From a marine bacterium B5-7 (GTDB lineage: Bacteria; Pseudomonadota; Gammaproteobacteria; BQJM01): DNA of 46,062 nucleotides. The notes under the pieces were generated by a model that ran no database searches, was not told where the DNA came from, and saw only the letters and a list, made by a program, of their open reading frames with translations. The position numbers were made by a program, and so were the translations under genes. Positions within the stretch are counted from its first letter, which is position 1; each line of letters opens with the position of its first letter. Location of the stretch: assembly GCA_021604705.1 (NCBI GenBank), contig BQJM01000011.1, positions 1-46,062 on the forward strand. Reading direction: 5' to 3'. Below, in pieces: positions 35,621 through 44,571 of the stretch.

Positions 35621-36550
35621 ATGACGATGCGACAAAAAACATGGGCGGTGATCGTTGTTTTGATGATGCTCATCATGAACATGAGTTTATTTACCGTACG
35701 TGAAGGCCAGCAAGCCTTGCTACTACGCTTAGGTAAAATTGTTAAGGTGATGGGTTCCGATCATGCTCGCGTGGAAGGGCCAGGCTTACACCTAAAATGG
35801 CCATTGATTAACAGCGTGATGCGTTTTGATACGCGCTTGCAAACTTTAATGATTCAATCATCACGGATTCTAACGTCGAATAAAAAAGACGTGATTGTTG
35901 ATTATTATGTGAAGTGGCGCATTGCGAATTTGGTACAATATTTTAAAAGCACCGGCGGGCGTAAGGCCGTTGCAGAAAACTTATTACAGCAGCGTTTAAA
36001 TGACAGTTTGCGTGCACAATTTGGTCGGCGCAACTTGCAAGAAGTCATTTCAGATGATCGTGCAGAGATAATGACAATCTTAAAAAAACAAGCCAATGCG
36101 AGTGCAAAAGATTTAGGAATTTCAGTCCTGGATGTTCGAGTGAAAGCGATTGATTTGCCCGAAGAGGTGAGTGGTTCGGTTTATAGTACGATGCGAGCAG
36201 AGCGCCAACGTGTGGCGACGCAACATCGTGCGCAAGGGCGCTCAGAAGCAGAAGCGATCCGTGCAAATGCCGATGCAAAATCACAAGTGATTGTGGCAAC
36301 GGCAAAAAACACATCGCAGCAAATGCGTGCACAAGGTGATGGTTTGGCTGCGACTATCTACACCAAGGCGTATCAAAAAGCACCTAAGTTCTACGCATTT
36401 TATCGTAGTATGCAAGCGTATCCACACGTGTTTCATGAAAATTCTTTGATTGTGTTAGGGCCGCGTAATGATTTCTTACGACGCTTTAACAATATTAATG
36501 GTAAGCGTAAGCGCAAAGGTAAAAAAGCAAAGGCTGATGCAAAAAAATAA
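35621..36550 (+). CDS. hflC: FtsH modulator subunit HflC
   Basis: 309 residues. An N-terminal membrane helix (about 7-25) precedes the SPFH domain (VREGQQALLLRLGKIVKV), which is followed by a coiled helical region rich in Ala, Gln and Arg (RAQGRSEAEAIRANADAKSQ). The C-terminus is a basic Lys/Arg tail. Partner of HflK in regulating FtsH at the inner membrane; translation is probably coupled to hflK. Confidence 0.97.
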   Translation: MTMRQKTWAVIVVLMMLIMNMSLFTVREGQQALLLRLGKIVKVMGSDHARVEGPGLHLKWPLINSVMRFDTRLQTLMIQSSRILTSNKKDVIVDYYVKWRIANLVQYFKSTGGRKAVAENLLQQRLNDSLRAQFGRRNLQEVISDDRAEIMTILKKQANASAKDLGISVLDVRVKAIDLPEEVSGSVYSTMRAERQRVATQHRAQGRSEAEAIRANADAKSQVIVATAKNTSQQMRAQGDGLAATIYTKAYQKAPKFYAFYRSMQAYPHVFHENSLIVLGPRNDFLRRFNNINGKRKRKGKKAKADAKK

Positions 36551-36578
36551 ACTGTTGCGTTAGTCCCTACGAAAATAA

Positions 36579-37880
<1,302 letters not shown>

Positions 37881-37921
37881 CTGTCAGCCTGGGCCGCGGT
37901 CATTTTCGCACTTGCCTTCAC

Positions 37922-38052
37922 TGGCACCCCGGCCTTGAGCCTGTCATCCCGGAATTTTCCGAAGAGAGCCTCACTTGTCATCCCAGAATTTTCCGGAGGA
38001 AAATGTCTGGGATCTAGATTCCAGACATTTGCTGTGCAAATTCAGGAATGAC
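37922..38052. repeat. Mixed REP fragments and a TCATCCC(A/G)GAATTTTCC palindrome
   Basis: A half REP unit (CACCCCGGCCTTGAGCC) is followed by a partial and then a full copy of another palindrome. The full copy (about 37975-38052) begins TTGTCATCCCAGAATTTTCC, contains CCCAGA/TCTGGG hairpin arms, and ends GGAATGACA. A related shorter copy is at 43578-43625, and a fragment at 32968. No gene is supported here. Confidence 0.7.
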
Positions 38053-38073
38053 AAAACTGAAATTTTTAGGCTG

Positions 38074-38182
38074 AAGCAGGATCCCGTGTTCCTTCCAAAA
38101 AGCGTCGAAGGCAGGGATAGCCTTCGTCGAGCGCCAGGGATGGCTTTATGCGTCTTTTTGGAAGGGACACGGGATCCTGCTT
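38074..38182. repeat. Structured repeat, copy 2
   Basis: The arms 38074-38102 and 38154-38182 pair over 29 positions with a single G-T wobble (outer part AAGCAGGATCCCGTG/CACGGGATCCTGCTT). Hairpin I is GAAGGC, loop AGGGATA, GCCTTC (38107-38125): a different stem from copy 1 but still fully paired. Hairpin II is GCC, AGGGAT, GGC (38133-38144). Confidence 0.88.
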
Positions 38183-38253
38183 TAAGCTGAAGCTTTCTCG
38201 TCAGTGAAACAGCAAAAAACCGACCAAAATCTATATAAAATTTGCACAGATTC

Positions 38254-38262
38254 TGCTATGCT
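38254..38262 (+). promoter_or_regulatory. Extended -10 just upstream of the 463-aa gene
   Basis: TGCTATGCT is an extended -10 (TATGCT at 38257-38262) placed 8 nt before the ATG at 38271. A start point near 38269 would make the mRNA leaderless. An alternative -10, TATATA, lies at 38232-38237. Confidence 0.35.
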
Positions 38263-38270
38263 CGATCGTT

Positions 38271-39662
38271 ATGAATAAAGGTAAAAAATCCACGACAAAC
38301 GTGGTAGAAATCAAAGGGGATTATCGCAAAGTCGGCATCGCAGTGGGTATGCCGGAAGATTCTTTCGAATGCTCAACACTATCAGAAACCAGAAATCAGG
38401 TGTCTAAAGATACCGCGCGCGAACGTTTTGTGCTTGGCGTAGACGAAAAAGAGATCGTTGCTAAAAAATTACAAACGGCTTTTCTTCAACCTCAACCTCA
38501 ACCTCAACCTCAACCTCAACCTGAGCCTGAAATAAAAGATCGTCATTATATGCAAGGGGATTTTGGTGGTACCTCCTTTCCGCGACTGACTTTACAGCTT
38601 TATGTTCAGATTTGCTCAGATACTGCGCCGTTTTACCCGGTGTGTGCGTTGCCGAAGACATATCAAACCTTGGCATTTGCTTTTTTGGATGATGATAGCA
38701 ATCTATGTAGTTTGAATTTAAGCGTGCTCCGTCTTCAAGGTCAGAATTATTGGGCAATGGGCTTCGTTCGGAATCTTGAGGCAAAAGAATTAAGAGACAG
38801 GCAAGTTAGCTTCTTCACAAACTTGCCGGGGTATTATCCGCCAACCGAAGGGAGTGAGATGCAACCCTTTGCTCATGGAAAATCTGTGAGTAATGTTGCA
38901 TTGGTATTAAATGCATTACTTCAATCAGCAAAAACAAGCCAGTTCCTCGAACCATTGTTTGATAGTCAAAATAATCCAAATCTACCCTTTATCATGCACT
39001 GGAATGCGATAATTTCTGGTTTTATAGCAAATGAGAGTCATCTTGTTGTTCCAATTGAAGGGTTAAGCAATCTCAGTGTGATAGACGCAGATACTTTGAC
39101 AGCTTCCTTAAGTTCACAAACTGAATGGGAGCGGTACCAAAAACAAATTGACACCTGGGATACGGAAGAAGCATTAGCGCATGCTACCGAGAAGATAAAA
39201 GATAAAAATGGAGGGCTTCCCATGCCAACTTTTTTTGTGCGCAAAAAACAAAGTATTGAAGAACAGATTAATGCATTGCTGGATGAATTTGATAATGAGG
39301 TCGGCTATCTAAAAGATACTACTTCCGTGGCAAAAGCAAAAGCAGTGTCTAAAGCACTTCGCGCTGCAATGGACCGTTTTAAAAAAGCGGAAAACAGTCA
39401 CCAAACCATTAAAAGCGGCTGTGCCATAACCATCCGTGATGCGATGCCCACACTCAACCAGCACAACACGATCAAAAAAATTCTCGTTAATTTACTGGCG
39501 TTATTTTTGTTGCCGGTGCCAACGGTACTAGCTTGGACGTATCGTGCTTGTTATACCCAGTCTTCGGCCTTTTTTAGTCCCAACACCCGCCTTGGTAATT
39601 GTGCTGATGCACTGGATCACAAAATTCGCGCCTTAAAGCTGCCAAAGTCACAGAAATCTTAA
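38271..39662 (+). CDS. Hypothetical protein (463 aa) with QP repeat and C-terminal membrane helix
   Basis: Not recognised. The N-terminal 65 residues are followed by a (Gln-Pro)6 linker (about residues 73-84) encoded by six copies of CAACCT. A globular region has the motif FLDDDSNLCSL, then GQNYWAMGFVRN. A helical, Lys-rich region (about 325-385) precedes a hydrophobic segment (NLLALFLLPVPTVLAW) and a short polar tail containing SSAFFSPNTRLG. This layout, soluble domain plus one C-terminal membrane helix, recalls uncharacterised proteins of intracellular Legionellales, but this is only an impression. It interrupts the purA-rnr neighbourhood and has a truncated paralogue just downstream. Confidence 0.75.
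   Translation: MNKGKKSTTNVVEIKGDYRKVGIAVGMPEDSFECSTLSETRNQVSKDTARERFVLGVDEKEIVAKKLQTAFLQPQPQPQPQPQPEPEIKDRHYMQGDFGGTSFPRLTLQLYVQICSDTAPFYPVCALPKTYQTLAFAFLDDDSNLCSLNLSVLRLQGQNYWAMGFVRNLEAKELRDRQVSFFTNLPGYYPPTEGSEMQPFAHGKSVSNVALVLNALLQSAKTSQFLEPLFDSQNNPNLPFIMHWNAIISGFIANESHLVVPIEGLSNLSVIDADTLTASLSSQTEWERYQKQIDTWDTEEALAHATEKIKDKNGGLPMPTFFVRKKQSIEEQINALLDEFDNEVGYLKDTTSVAKAKAVSKALRAAMDRFKKAENSHQTIKSGCAITIRDAMPTLNQHNTIKKILVNLLALFLLPVPTVLAWTYRACYTQSSAFFSPNTRLGNCADALDHKIRALKLPKSQKS
38487..38522 (+). repeat. Hexanucleotide microsatellite (CAACCT)6
   Basis: Six perfect copies of CAACCT followed by a variant GAGCCT. They encode Gln-Pro repeats in the 463-residue protein. Gain or loss of a unit keeps the frame and changes the linker length. 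Confidence 0.95.
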
Positions 39663-39746
39663 AGCTCCAAATCTGATCGTTTAAGCAACCTATCCCGCTA
39701 AAAGAACCCTTTAAAGATTTATTGGGTCTCAAAATATGGGTGTTGT

Positions 39747-40136
39747 TTGTATACAGGGGATGCTGCTGGCGAGGAGGCGCTTGAGGTGCTGAATAAGGAT
39801 ATGCCTCGCACGATTTTTTACGGGTCGAACGAGCAGTTGGATCAATTCTATTTAGGTTTGCTTCGGGCTTATCCTGGCACACAATTTGCTAAGGAAGCAT
39901 CCGACGGCCATGACTCAGAATTACGCTTTTCTTATGTGGATGATAATCATTGTTTGTGTGGTTTATTCATCAACATCTTTCGTCATCATGGTAAAAACTA
40001 TTGGGCTTTGAGTTTTGCGCGAAACCAATGTTTATATTCAAGGCTTGGTTCGCGCAAAGCCTACGAGTTAGCAACCTTTCTTTTTCATCAACATGCGAAT
40101 GGTTTCTTTTTGAGAATCCTGGCCGATGTAGGTTGA
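39747..40136 (+). pseudogene. Truncated paralogue of the 463-aa protein
   Basis: The frame (start uncertain: TTG 39747 or ATG 39801) encodes RFSYVDDNHCLCGLF and then KNYWALSFARN. These align with AFAFLDDDSNLCSLN and QNYWAMGFVRN of the 463-residue protein at the same spacing. About 25 residues further on the similarity ends, where the frame runs into the antisense lipoprotein gene (40068-40289). The helical and membrane regions of the full-length protein are missing, so this is a fragment left after a duplication. Confidence 0.65.
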
Positions 40137-40289
40137 ATTTTCAGCGCCGGTGATGGTGCTGCTATAAAACAACATTTGTTCGTTTAATTGTTTACAAGTC
40201 ATTTTTTCAGGTGGGGTGTTTGGTACGTCCCAACCACTACAGCCAGTTAGGCCAATTGCCAAGGCGACGGATAGAAGAATCTTTTTCAT
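40068..40289 (-). CDS. Small lipoprotein (73 aa)
   Basis: The ATG at 40289 begins MKKILLSVALAIGLTGCSG, a textbook lipoprotein signal peptide with lipobox LTGC; the mature chain is about 57 residues with three further Cys-free helical stretches and a C-terminal KKKGC. A longer frame from 40481 would add a second, unlikely leader. Function unknown. Its 3' end overlaps the paralogue fragment on the opposite strand, and its start is 157 bp from the divergent rnr gene. Confidence 0.75.
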   Translation of the reverse strand: MKKILLSVALAIGLTGCSGWDVPNTPPEKMTCKQLNEQMLFYSSTITGAENSTYIGQDSQKETIRMLMKKKGC

Positions 40290-40446
40290 GGTATATGTCT
40301 CATGTGTTAAAAACAGGGAGATTCTACCATTATTGAGTATATTATCCAATATTTTCTTGCATCCAATTGATAAGTAAAGTAAAGTGATGGTAGATTTAGG
40401 AATAACAAAACAATAGAAAAACCCGCACAGGAATGCAGTAAAACAC

Positions 40447-42639
40447 ATGAAAGATTTTAGTAAAGACCCTAACGCCGACAAAGAAGCGACGCGTTACGAA
40501 AACCCTATCGCCAGTCGTGAGTGGATCATGAAAGTCCTTGAGGAGCGTGGTAAGCCTGCTTCACATGATCAACTTTGCGGTTTGCTGAAGGTCGATGACA
40601 CGGTGCAACAAGAAGCGCTTCGCCGCCGTCTAGAAGCGATGGCGCGCGATGGGCAACTCTTAAAAAACCGTCGCGGCAGTTTCGGTTTAATCGATAAATT
40701 ACATTTGATTCGCGGTCGTGTACATGCACATCGTGATGGTTATGGTTTTGTGATCCCCGAAGACAAAGTAAAACACCCTGACGATTTGGTGTTGAATGCA
40801 CGCAGTATGCGTTCTGTATTTCACAATGATCGCGTATTGGTTCACGTGAGTGGCCATGACCGACGTGGCCGTGAAGAAGCGGTGATTATTGAAGTCCTTG
40901 AACGTAACACCCAGCATGTCGTAGGGCGTTTGTTCGAAGAAAACGGTATTTACCTTGTTGTACCGGATAGTAAAACCATACACAAAGATGTGTTCATTCC
41001 GCCAGATAAATTAAATAAAGCGGAGCCTGGTCAGATTGTGATGGCGAACATTATTGCGCAACCGAGCAAACGTTTTCGTCCTACCGGTGAAATTTCAGAA
41101 GTGTTGGGCGAGCATATGGCGCCTGGCATGGAAATTGATATTGCCTTGCGTTCACGGGATTTACCGCATAAATGGACGCCAGAAGTCTTAGCAGAAATCG
41201 AAGGGATCAGTGAAACAGTTTCAGAAGCCGACAAGAAAGGTCGCTTTGATGTGCGCGATTTGCCCTTGGTGACCATCGATGGTGAAACGGCACGTGACTT
41301 TGATGATGCTGTTTATGCAGAAGCATTACCGAAAGGTGGTTGGCGTTTGATTGTTGCGATTGCCGATGTGAGTCACTACGTACAGCAGGGCAGCGCTTTA
41401 GATTCTTCTGCAGAAGATCGCGGTAATTCAGTTTATTTCCCTGGCGAAGTCATTCCCATGTTGCCAGAGATTCTCAGTAATGGTTTATGCTCGCTTAATC
41501 CGCACACTGATAGACTCTGCATGATTTGCGATATGCAAATTGATACAGAGGGAAAGCTCAAGGCTTCACGTTTTGTCGAAGGAGTCATGCATTCACAAGC
41601 ACGACTAACGTATACCCAGGTTGGTGATTTTTTACAGGGAAATCAAAAAGCAATTCCTGATGCCGTGCAACCGGCGATTAATACCTTAAACAATTTATAT
41701 GAGACATTGCGTTCCGCGCGCGCTGAGCGCGGTGCGATTGATTTTGAAACGACAGAAACACAAATTGTGTTTGATGAACATCGTAAAATCCAAGCGATTG
41801 TGCCAGTACATCGCAATGATGCGCATAAAATCATTGAAGAATGTATGTTGATGGCGAATGTGGCCGCCGCTAAATTTGTGCAAAAAGAAAAATTGCCGAG
41901 TTTGTATCGTGTTCACGGTTCACCAAAACCCAGCAAAATTGATGAGCTGCGAGAGTTCTTGAAAATGTTAGGCTTACAAATTGGTGGTGGAGAAACGCCT
42001 GCCCCTAAAGATTTTTCTAAATTATTACGTGCCACACGCGAACGTCCTGATGCTGAAATTATTCAAACGGTGATGTTACGTTCTTTATCGCAAGCGGTTT
42101 ATTCGCCCGATGATGATGGCGGCCATTTCGGTTTGGGCTTTGATGCGTATGCACATTTTACCTCACCGATTCGTCGTTATCCTGATTTGTTATTGCATCG
42201 CGCGATCCGTCATCATTGCCAACAGAAATCGGCAGATACCTTTGCTTATACGCATGAAGATATGCAGCGTTTAGGCGATCATTGTTCGATGACAGAGCGC
42301 CGCGCAGATGATGCAACGCGTGACGTGATGGATTGGCTGAAATGCGAATTTATGCAAGATAAAGTGGGCGAGAACTTTAGCGGAAATATTACGGGCGTGA
42401 CTAGCTTCGGTTTGTTTGTCCAGCTAGATGAGGTGTATGTCGAAGGCTTGGTGCATGTAACCGCGTTAAATAATGATTACTATCGTTTCGACCCTCAGCT
42501 ACAGCAATTGTTGGGTGAGCGCACAGGAAAGCGCTATCGTTTAAGAGATAAGGTCGACGTGGTGGTCGCACGTGTTGATATTGATGAGCGCCAAATTGAT
42601 TTTCAATTACAGGCGTCTTCACAAAAGAAAGAGAAATAA
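40447..42639 (+). CDS. rnr: Ribonuclease R
   Basis: Processive 3'-5' exoribonuclease that degrades structured RNA. 730 residues: an N-terminal winged-helix (about 20-85), cold-shock domains, the RNB catalytic domain with DGETARDFDDAVYAE and FTSPIRRYPDLLLHR, and an S1 domain near the C-terminus (GNITGVTSFGLFVQLDEVYVEG, written here in two parts: GNITGVTSFG and LFVQLDEVYVEG). The Lys-rich tail of E. coli RNase R (813 residues) is almost absent. rlmB follows after 1 nt. Confidence 0.97.
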   Translation: MKDFSKDPNADKEATRYENPIASREWIMKVLEERGKPASHDQLCGLLKVDDTVQQEALRRRLEAMARDGQLLKNRRGSFGLIDKLHLIRGRVHAHRDGYGFVIPEDKVKHPDDLVLNARSMRSVFHNDRVLVHVSGHDRRGREEAVIIEVLERNTQHVVGRLFEENGIYLVVPDSKTIHKDVFIPPDKLNKAEPGQIVMANIIAQPSKRFRPTGEISEVLGEHMAPGMEIDIALRSRDLPHKWTPEVLAEIEGISETVSEADKKGRFDVRDLPLVTIDGETARDFDDAVYAEALPKGGWRLIVAIADVSHYVQQGSALDSSAEDRGNSVYFPGEVIPMLPEILSNGLCSLNPHTDRLCMICDMQIDTEGKLKASRFVEGVMHSQARLTYTQVGDFLQGNQKAIPDAVQPAINTLNNLYETLRSARAERGAIDFETTETQIVFDEHRKIQAIVPVHRNDAHKIIEECMLMANVAAAKFVQKEKLPSLYRVHGSPKPSKIDELREFLKMLGLQIGGGETPAPKDFSKLLRATRERPDAEIIQTVMLRSLSQAVYSPDDDGGHFGLGFDAYAHFTSPIRRYPDLLLHRAIRHHCQQKSADTFAYTHEDMQRLGDHCSMTERRADDATRDVMDWLKCEFMQDKVGENFSGNITGVTSFGLFVQLDEVYVEGLVHVTALNNDYYRFDPQLQQLLGERTGKRYRLRDKVDVVVARVDIDERQIDFQLQASSQKKEK

Positions 42640-42640
42640 T

Positions 42641-43372
42641 ATGCAAATCGTACTTGGTATTCATGCGGTAGAAGCCGTCGTAGAAAAAAATCCACAACGG
42701 ATTAAAGAATTATTAATTGCTAAAGGTTCGCCTAGCAAAAAATTGCAATCGATACTCGATAAAGCAAGAGAGCAAGGTATTTCTGTACAAGCGATGCCGA
42801 AAGAAAAGTTGGACAAACGTGCACCCAAGTCGAATCATCAAGGTGTTATTGCGATTTGCACGGCGACTAAAGCATTAGATGAACATGACTTAAAAGAGTT
42901 GGTGGAAAATTCGGACACCAACTTTTTCTTGATCTTAGATGGCATTCAAGATCCTCATAACTTAGGTGCATGTTTGCGTACAGCAGATGCGGCTGGGGTG
43001 ACGGCGGTGATTGCACCACGTGACAAGTCAGCCAGTATGTCTGAAACTGTTTGTAAGGTAGCGAGTGGTGCGGCGGAGTCAATTCCCTTAGTGCAAGTCA
43101 CCAATTTAGCACGCACGATGCAAATGTTAAAAGATGCGGGTGTCTGGTTATATGGTTTTTCTGATCAAGCCGAAAAATCCTTGTTTGATACGAAGCTTAC
43201 AGGTGCTGTTGCTTTGGTAATGGGGCAAGAAGGTGAAGGCATACGTGCGTTGACTGCTAAAAATTGTGATCACCTTTGCTTTATTCCCATGCATGGCACA
43301 GTCAGCAGCTTAAATGTTTCTGTTGCAACGGGCGTCGCATTGTTTGAAGCGCTAAGACAGCGTAAGTCATAA
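42641..43372 (+). CDS. rlmB: 23S rRNA (guanosine-2'-O-)-methyltransferase RlmB
   Basis: SpoU/TrmH-family enzyme that methylates G2251 of 23S rRNA. The ATG at 42641 gives 243 residues, exactly the E. coli length; a longer frame from 42572 overlaps rnr and is not supported. An N-terminal RNA-binding domain (IKELLIAKGS) precedes the knotted SAM domain with NLGACLRTADAAGV, MGQEGEGI and SLNVSVATGVALFE. It is cotranscribed with rnr, as in E. coli. Confidence 0.97.
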   Translation: MQIVLGIHAVEAVVEKNPQRIKELLIAKGSPSKKLQSILDKAREQGISVQAMPKEKLDKRAPKSNHQGVIAICTATKALDEHDLKELVENSDTNFFLILDGIQDPHNLGACLRTADAAGVTAVIAPRDKSASMSETVCKVASGAAESIPLVQVTNLARTMQMLKDAGVWLYGFSDQAEKSLFDTKLTGAVALVMGQEGEGIRALTAKNCDHLCFIPMHGTVSSLNVSVATGVALFEALRQRKS

Positions 43373-43373
43373 C

Positions 43374-43625
43374 TGTCATTCCGTACTTTCCACTGTCATC
43401 CCACACTTTCCACTGTTATCCCGCACTAACCCTTGTCATCCCGCACTTGATGCGGGATCTCCATCTACTGAAATAATCTTTGTTAAGTGGTGGGGGGCAT
43501 GTTTTCCAACTCGACAGCTGTCGCGCTGCTCCCACTGTCCCCCCACGCTTGACGCGGGCTCTCCTTCAGTTATTTTTTGTCATCCCAGAATTTTCCGAAG
43601 GAAAATGTCTGGGATCTAGATTCAA
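43374..43625. repeat. Cluster of REP-like units and fragments after rlmB
   Basis: Several degenerate half units (CTGTCATTCCGTACTTTC and similar) are followed by a full copy at 43435-43467 (CCCGCACTTGATGCGGG), a variant at 43536-43568 (CACGCTTGACGCGGG) and a TCATCCCAGAATTTTCC-type palindrome at 43578-43625. No gene is supported in 43373-43827. Confidence 0.8.
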
Positions 43626-43656
43626 GTGGGAAGGGTATAGCTAAAAATGCTTATCG

Positions 43657-43763
43657 AGCCCGGGAGGGAATTTCTTTCAAAAACCGTCGGCGGCAGGGAT
43701 AGCCGCCGTCGAGCTACAGGGATGTATTTATGCGTGTTTTTGAAAGGAATACCGGACTGGGCT
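43657..43763. repeat. Structured repeat, copy 3
   Basis: The middle arms TTTCTTTCAAAAAC (43671-43684) and GTTTTTGAAAGGAA (43736-43749) pair with one G-T wobble; the terminal arms are AGCCC/GGGCT. Hairpin I is GGCGGC, AGGGATA, GCCGCC (43689-43707). Hairpin II is TAC, AGGGAT, GTA (43715-43726), where the other copies have GCC and GGC. It ends in a T-run (GGGCTTTTTT), so this copy may also terminate transcription. Confidence 0.85.
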
Positions 43764-43827
43764 TTTTTGTATTTGTGGTTGTTCTATTGCATAATCGATT
43801 GTCTTCAACGAAATATGGAGTGTCTCG

Positions 43828-44130
43828 ATGAAAAAATCCTTATGTTTAGGTATTGCGGCGTTAACGCTAGGTCTAGCTGTTAGTGCGAATGCGATGCCAG
43901 GTCCTCGTGGCGGAGATCGCCCAGAGATGAAAGGCCCACATCACGATCGTCGTGGCGGCAATCATCCTGGTATGCGCGGCCCACACGGCCCACCACCGCA
44001 TGCTCATATGCGCGGCCCACATGGCCCACCACCACATGGTCACATGAAAGGTCCACACGGCCCACCACCGCATGGTGATATGCGTGGCCCACATCGCGGT
44101 CCGCGTGGTATGCCGCCTAAAGATAGATAA
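43828..44130 (+). CDS. Secreted His/Pro/Gly-rich repeat protein (100 aa)
   Basis: A clear signal peptide (MKKSLCLGIAALTLGLAVSANA, cleavage after ANA; given as MKKSLCLGIAALTLG then LAVSANA). The mature part of about 78 residues consists of three 12-residue repeats M(R/K)GPHGPPPH(A/G)(H/D), flanked by diverged units. Periplasmic or surface location is expected. The His density suggests metal or haem binding, but this is inference. No homologous family is recognised. It stands alone after the repeat cluster. Confidence 0.8.
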   Translation: MKKSLCLGIAALTLGLAVSANAMPGPRGGDRPEMKGPHHDRRGGNHPGMRGPHGPPPHAHMRGPHGPPPHGHMKGPHGPPPHGDMRGPHRGPRGMPPKDR

Positions 44131-44147
44131 ACTTTTCTGTCATCTTG

Positions 44148-44549
44148 ATGATTCACGGTGTGGGTTTAGGTTCGCGCCGTGAATGTCTTCATAGGAGTAA
44201 ATGTATCTTTTCTGTTATCTATCGATTTGAATTAAGACCAGATCAGGAAATTGTTTATCAGGCATGCTGGGACAAAATCACGGATTATTTTATTGAGTAT
44301 TGTGGTGCTGTGGGTTCTTGCCTACATAAAGGCGAGGGAGGCTTATGGGTTGCTTATTCACGCTGGCCAGATAAAGCGACTCGAGATGCTGCCTGGCCTA
44401 GTGATGGAAAGCCAAATCAAGCATTCCCAGAAAATATTCGCGAAGCAATTCAGACTATTCAGAAATTTAAGGTGAAAAATTCTGATTTACAGCAGTATGA
44501 TGAAATCACTATGGATTTAATTCTTGATAAATTAACGACAAATCATTAG
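44148..44549 (+). CDS. ABM-domain (antibiotic biosynthesis monooxygenase-like) protein, start disrupted
   Basis: The family pattern is visible from about 44205: FSVIYRFELRPDQE, then W, then GAVGSCLHKGEGGLWVAYSRWPD. This matches dimeric alpha-beta barrel ABM proteins, some of which are monooxygenases. The family usually begins at about (M)IFSVIYRF. Here an AGGAG followed by ATG at 44201 lies one nucleotide out of frame with that segment, so a 1-nt insertion after the start codon is likely. The only in-frame alternatives are ATG 44148 or TTG 44145, which lack a ribosome-binding site and read through a hairpin. It may be a recent pseudogene or a sequencing error. Confidence 0.6.
   Translation: MIHGVGLGSRRECLHRSKCIFSVIYRFELRPDQEIVYQACWDKITDYFIEYCGAVGSCLHKGEGGLWVAYSRWPDKATRDAAWPSDGKPNQAFPENIREAIQTIQKFKVKNSDLQQYDEITMDLILDKLTTNH
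44151..44184. repeat. Inverted repeat ATTCACGG/CCGTGAAT
   Basis: A perfect 8-bp inverted repeat (44151-44158, 44177-44184) with an 18-nt loop, 20 bp after the His-rich gene. Possible transcript-end hairpin or leader structure; no T-run follows. Confidence 0.45.
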
Positions 44550-44571
44550 GATATATTGAGGAAAAAATGTG

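Noticed and set aside
37975-38190. 71-codon ORF and a similar one at 43647-43883 sharing GRDSxRRA(P/T)GMxLCVFL
   Set aside because: Both frames run through the structured repeat; copy 1 carries a 1-2 nt length difference that breaks this frame, and stem covariation explains the conservation better than coding.
38487-38522. Short regular repeats considered as a CRISPR array
   Set aside because: The units are 6 bp and contiguous without spacers; they are a coding microsatellite. No CRISPR-like array is present elsewhere in the window.
40290-40481. Upstream extension of the small lipoprotein to 137 residues
   Set aside because: The internal ATG at 40289 begins a complete lipoprotein signal peptide; an extension would bury it.
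43873-44094. Trp/His-rich antisense ORFs over the His/Pro-rich gene
   Set aside because: They mirror the 36-bp repeat on the other strand; the plus-strand frame has a proper signal peptide and start.
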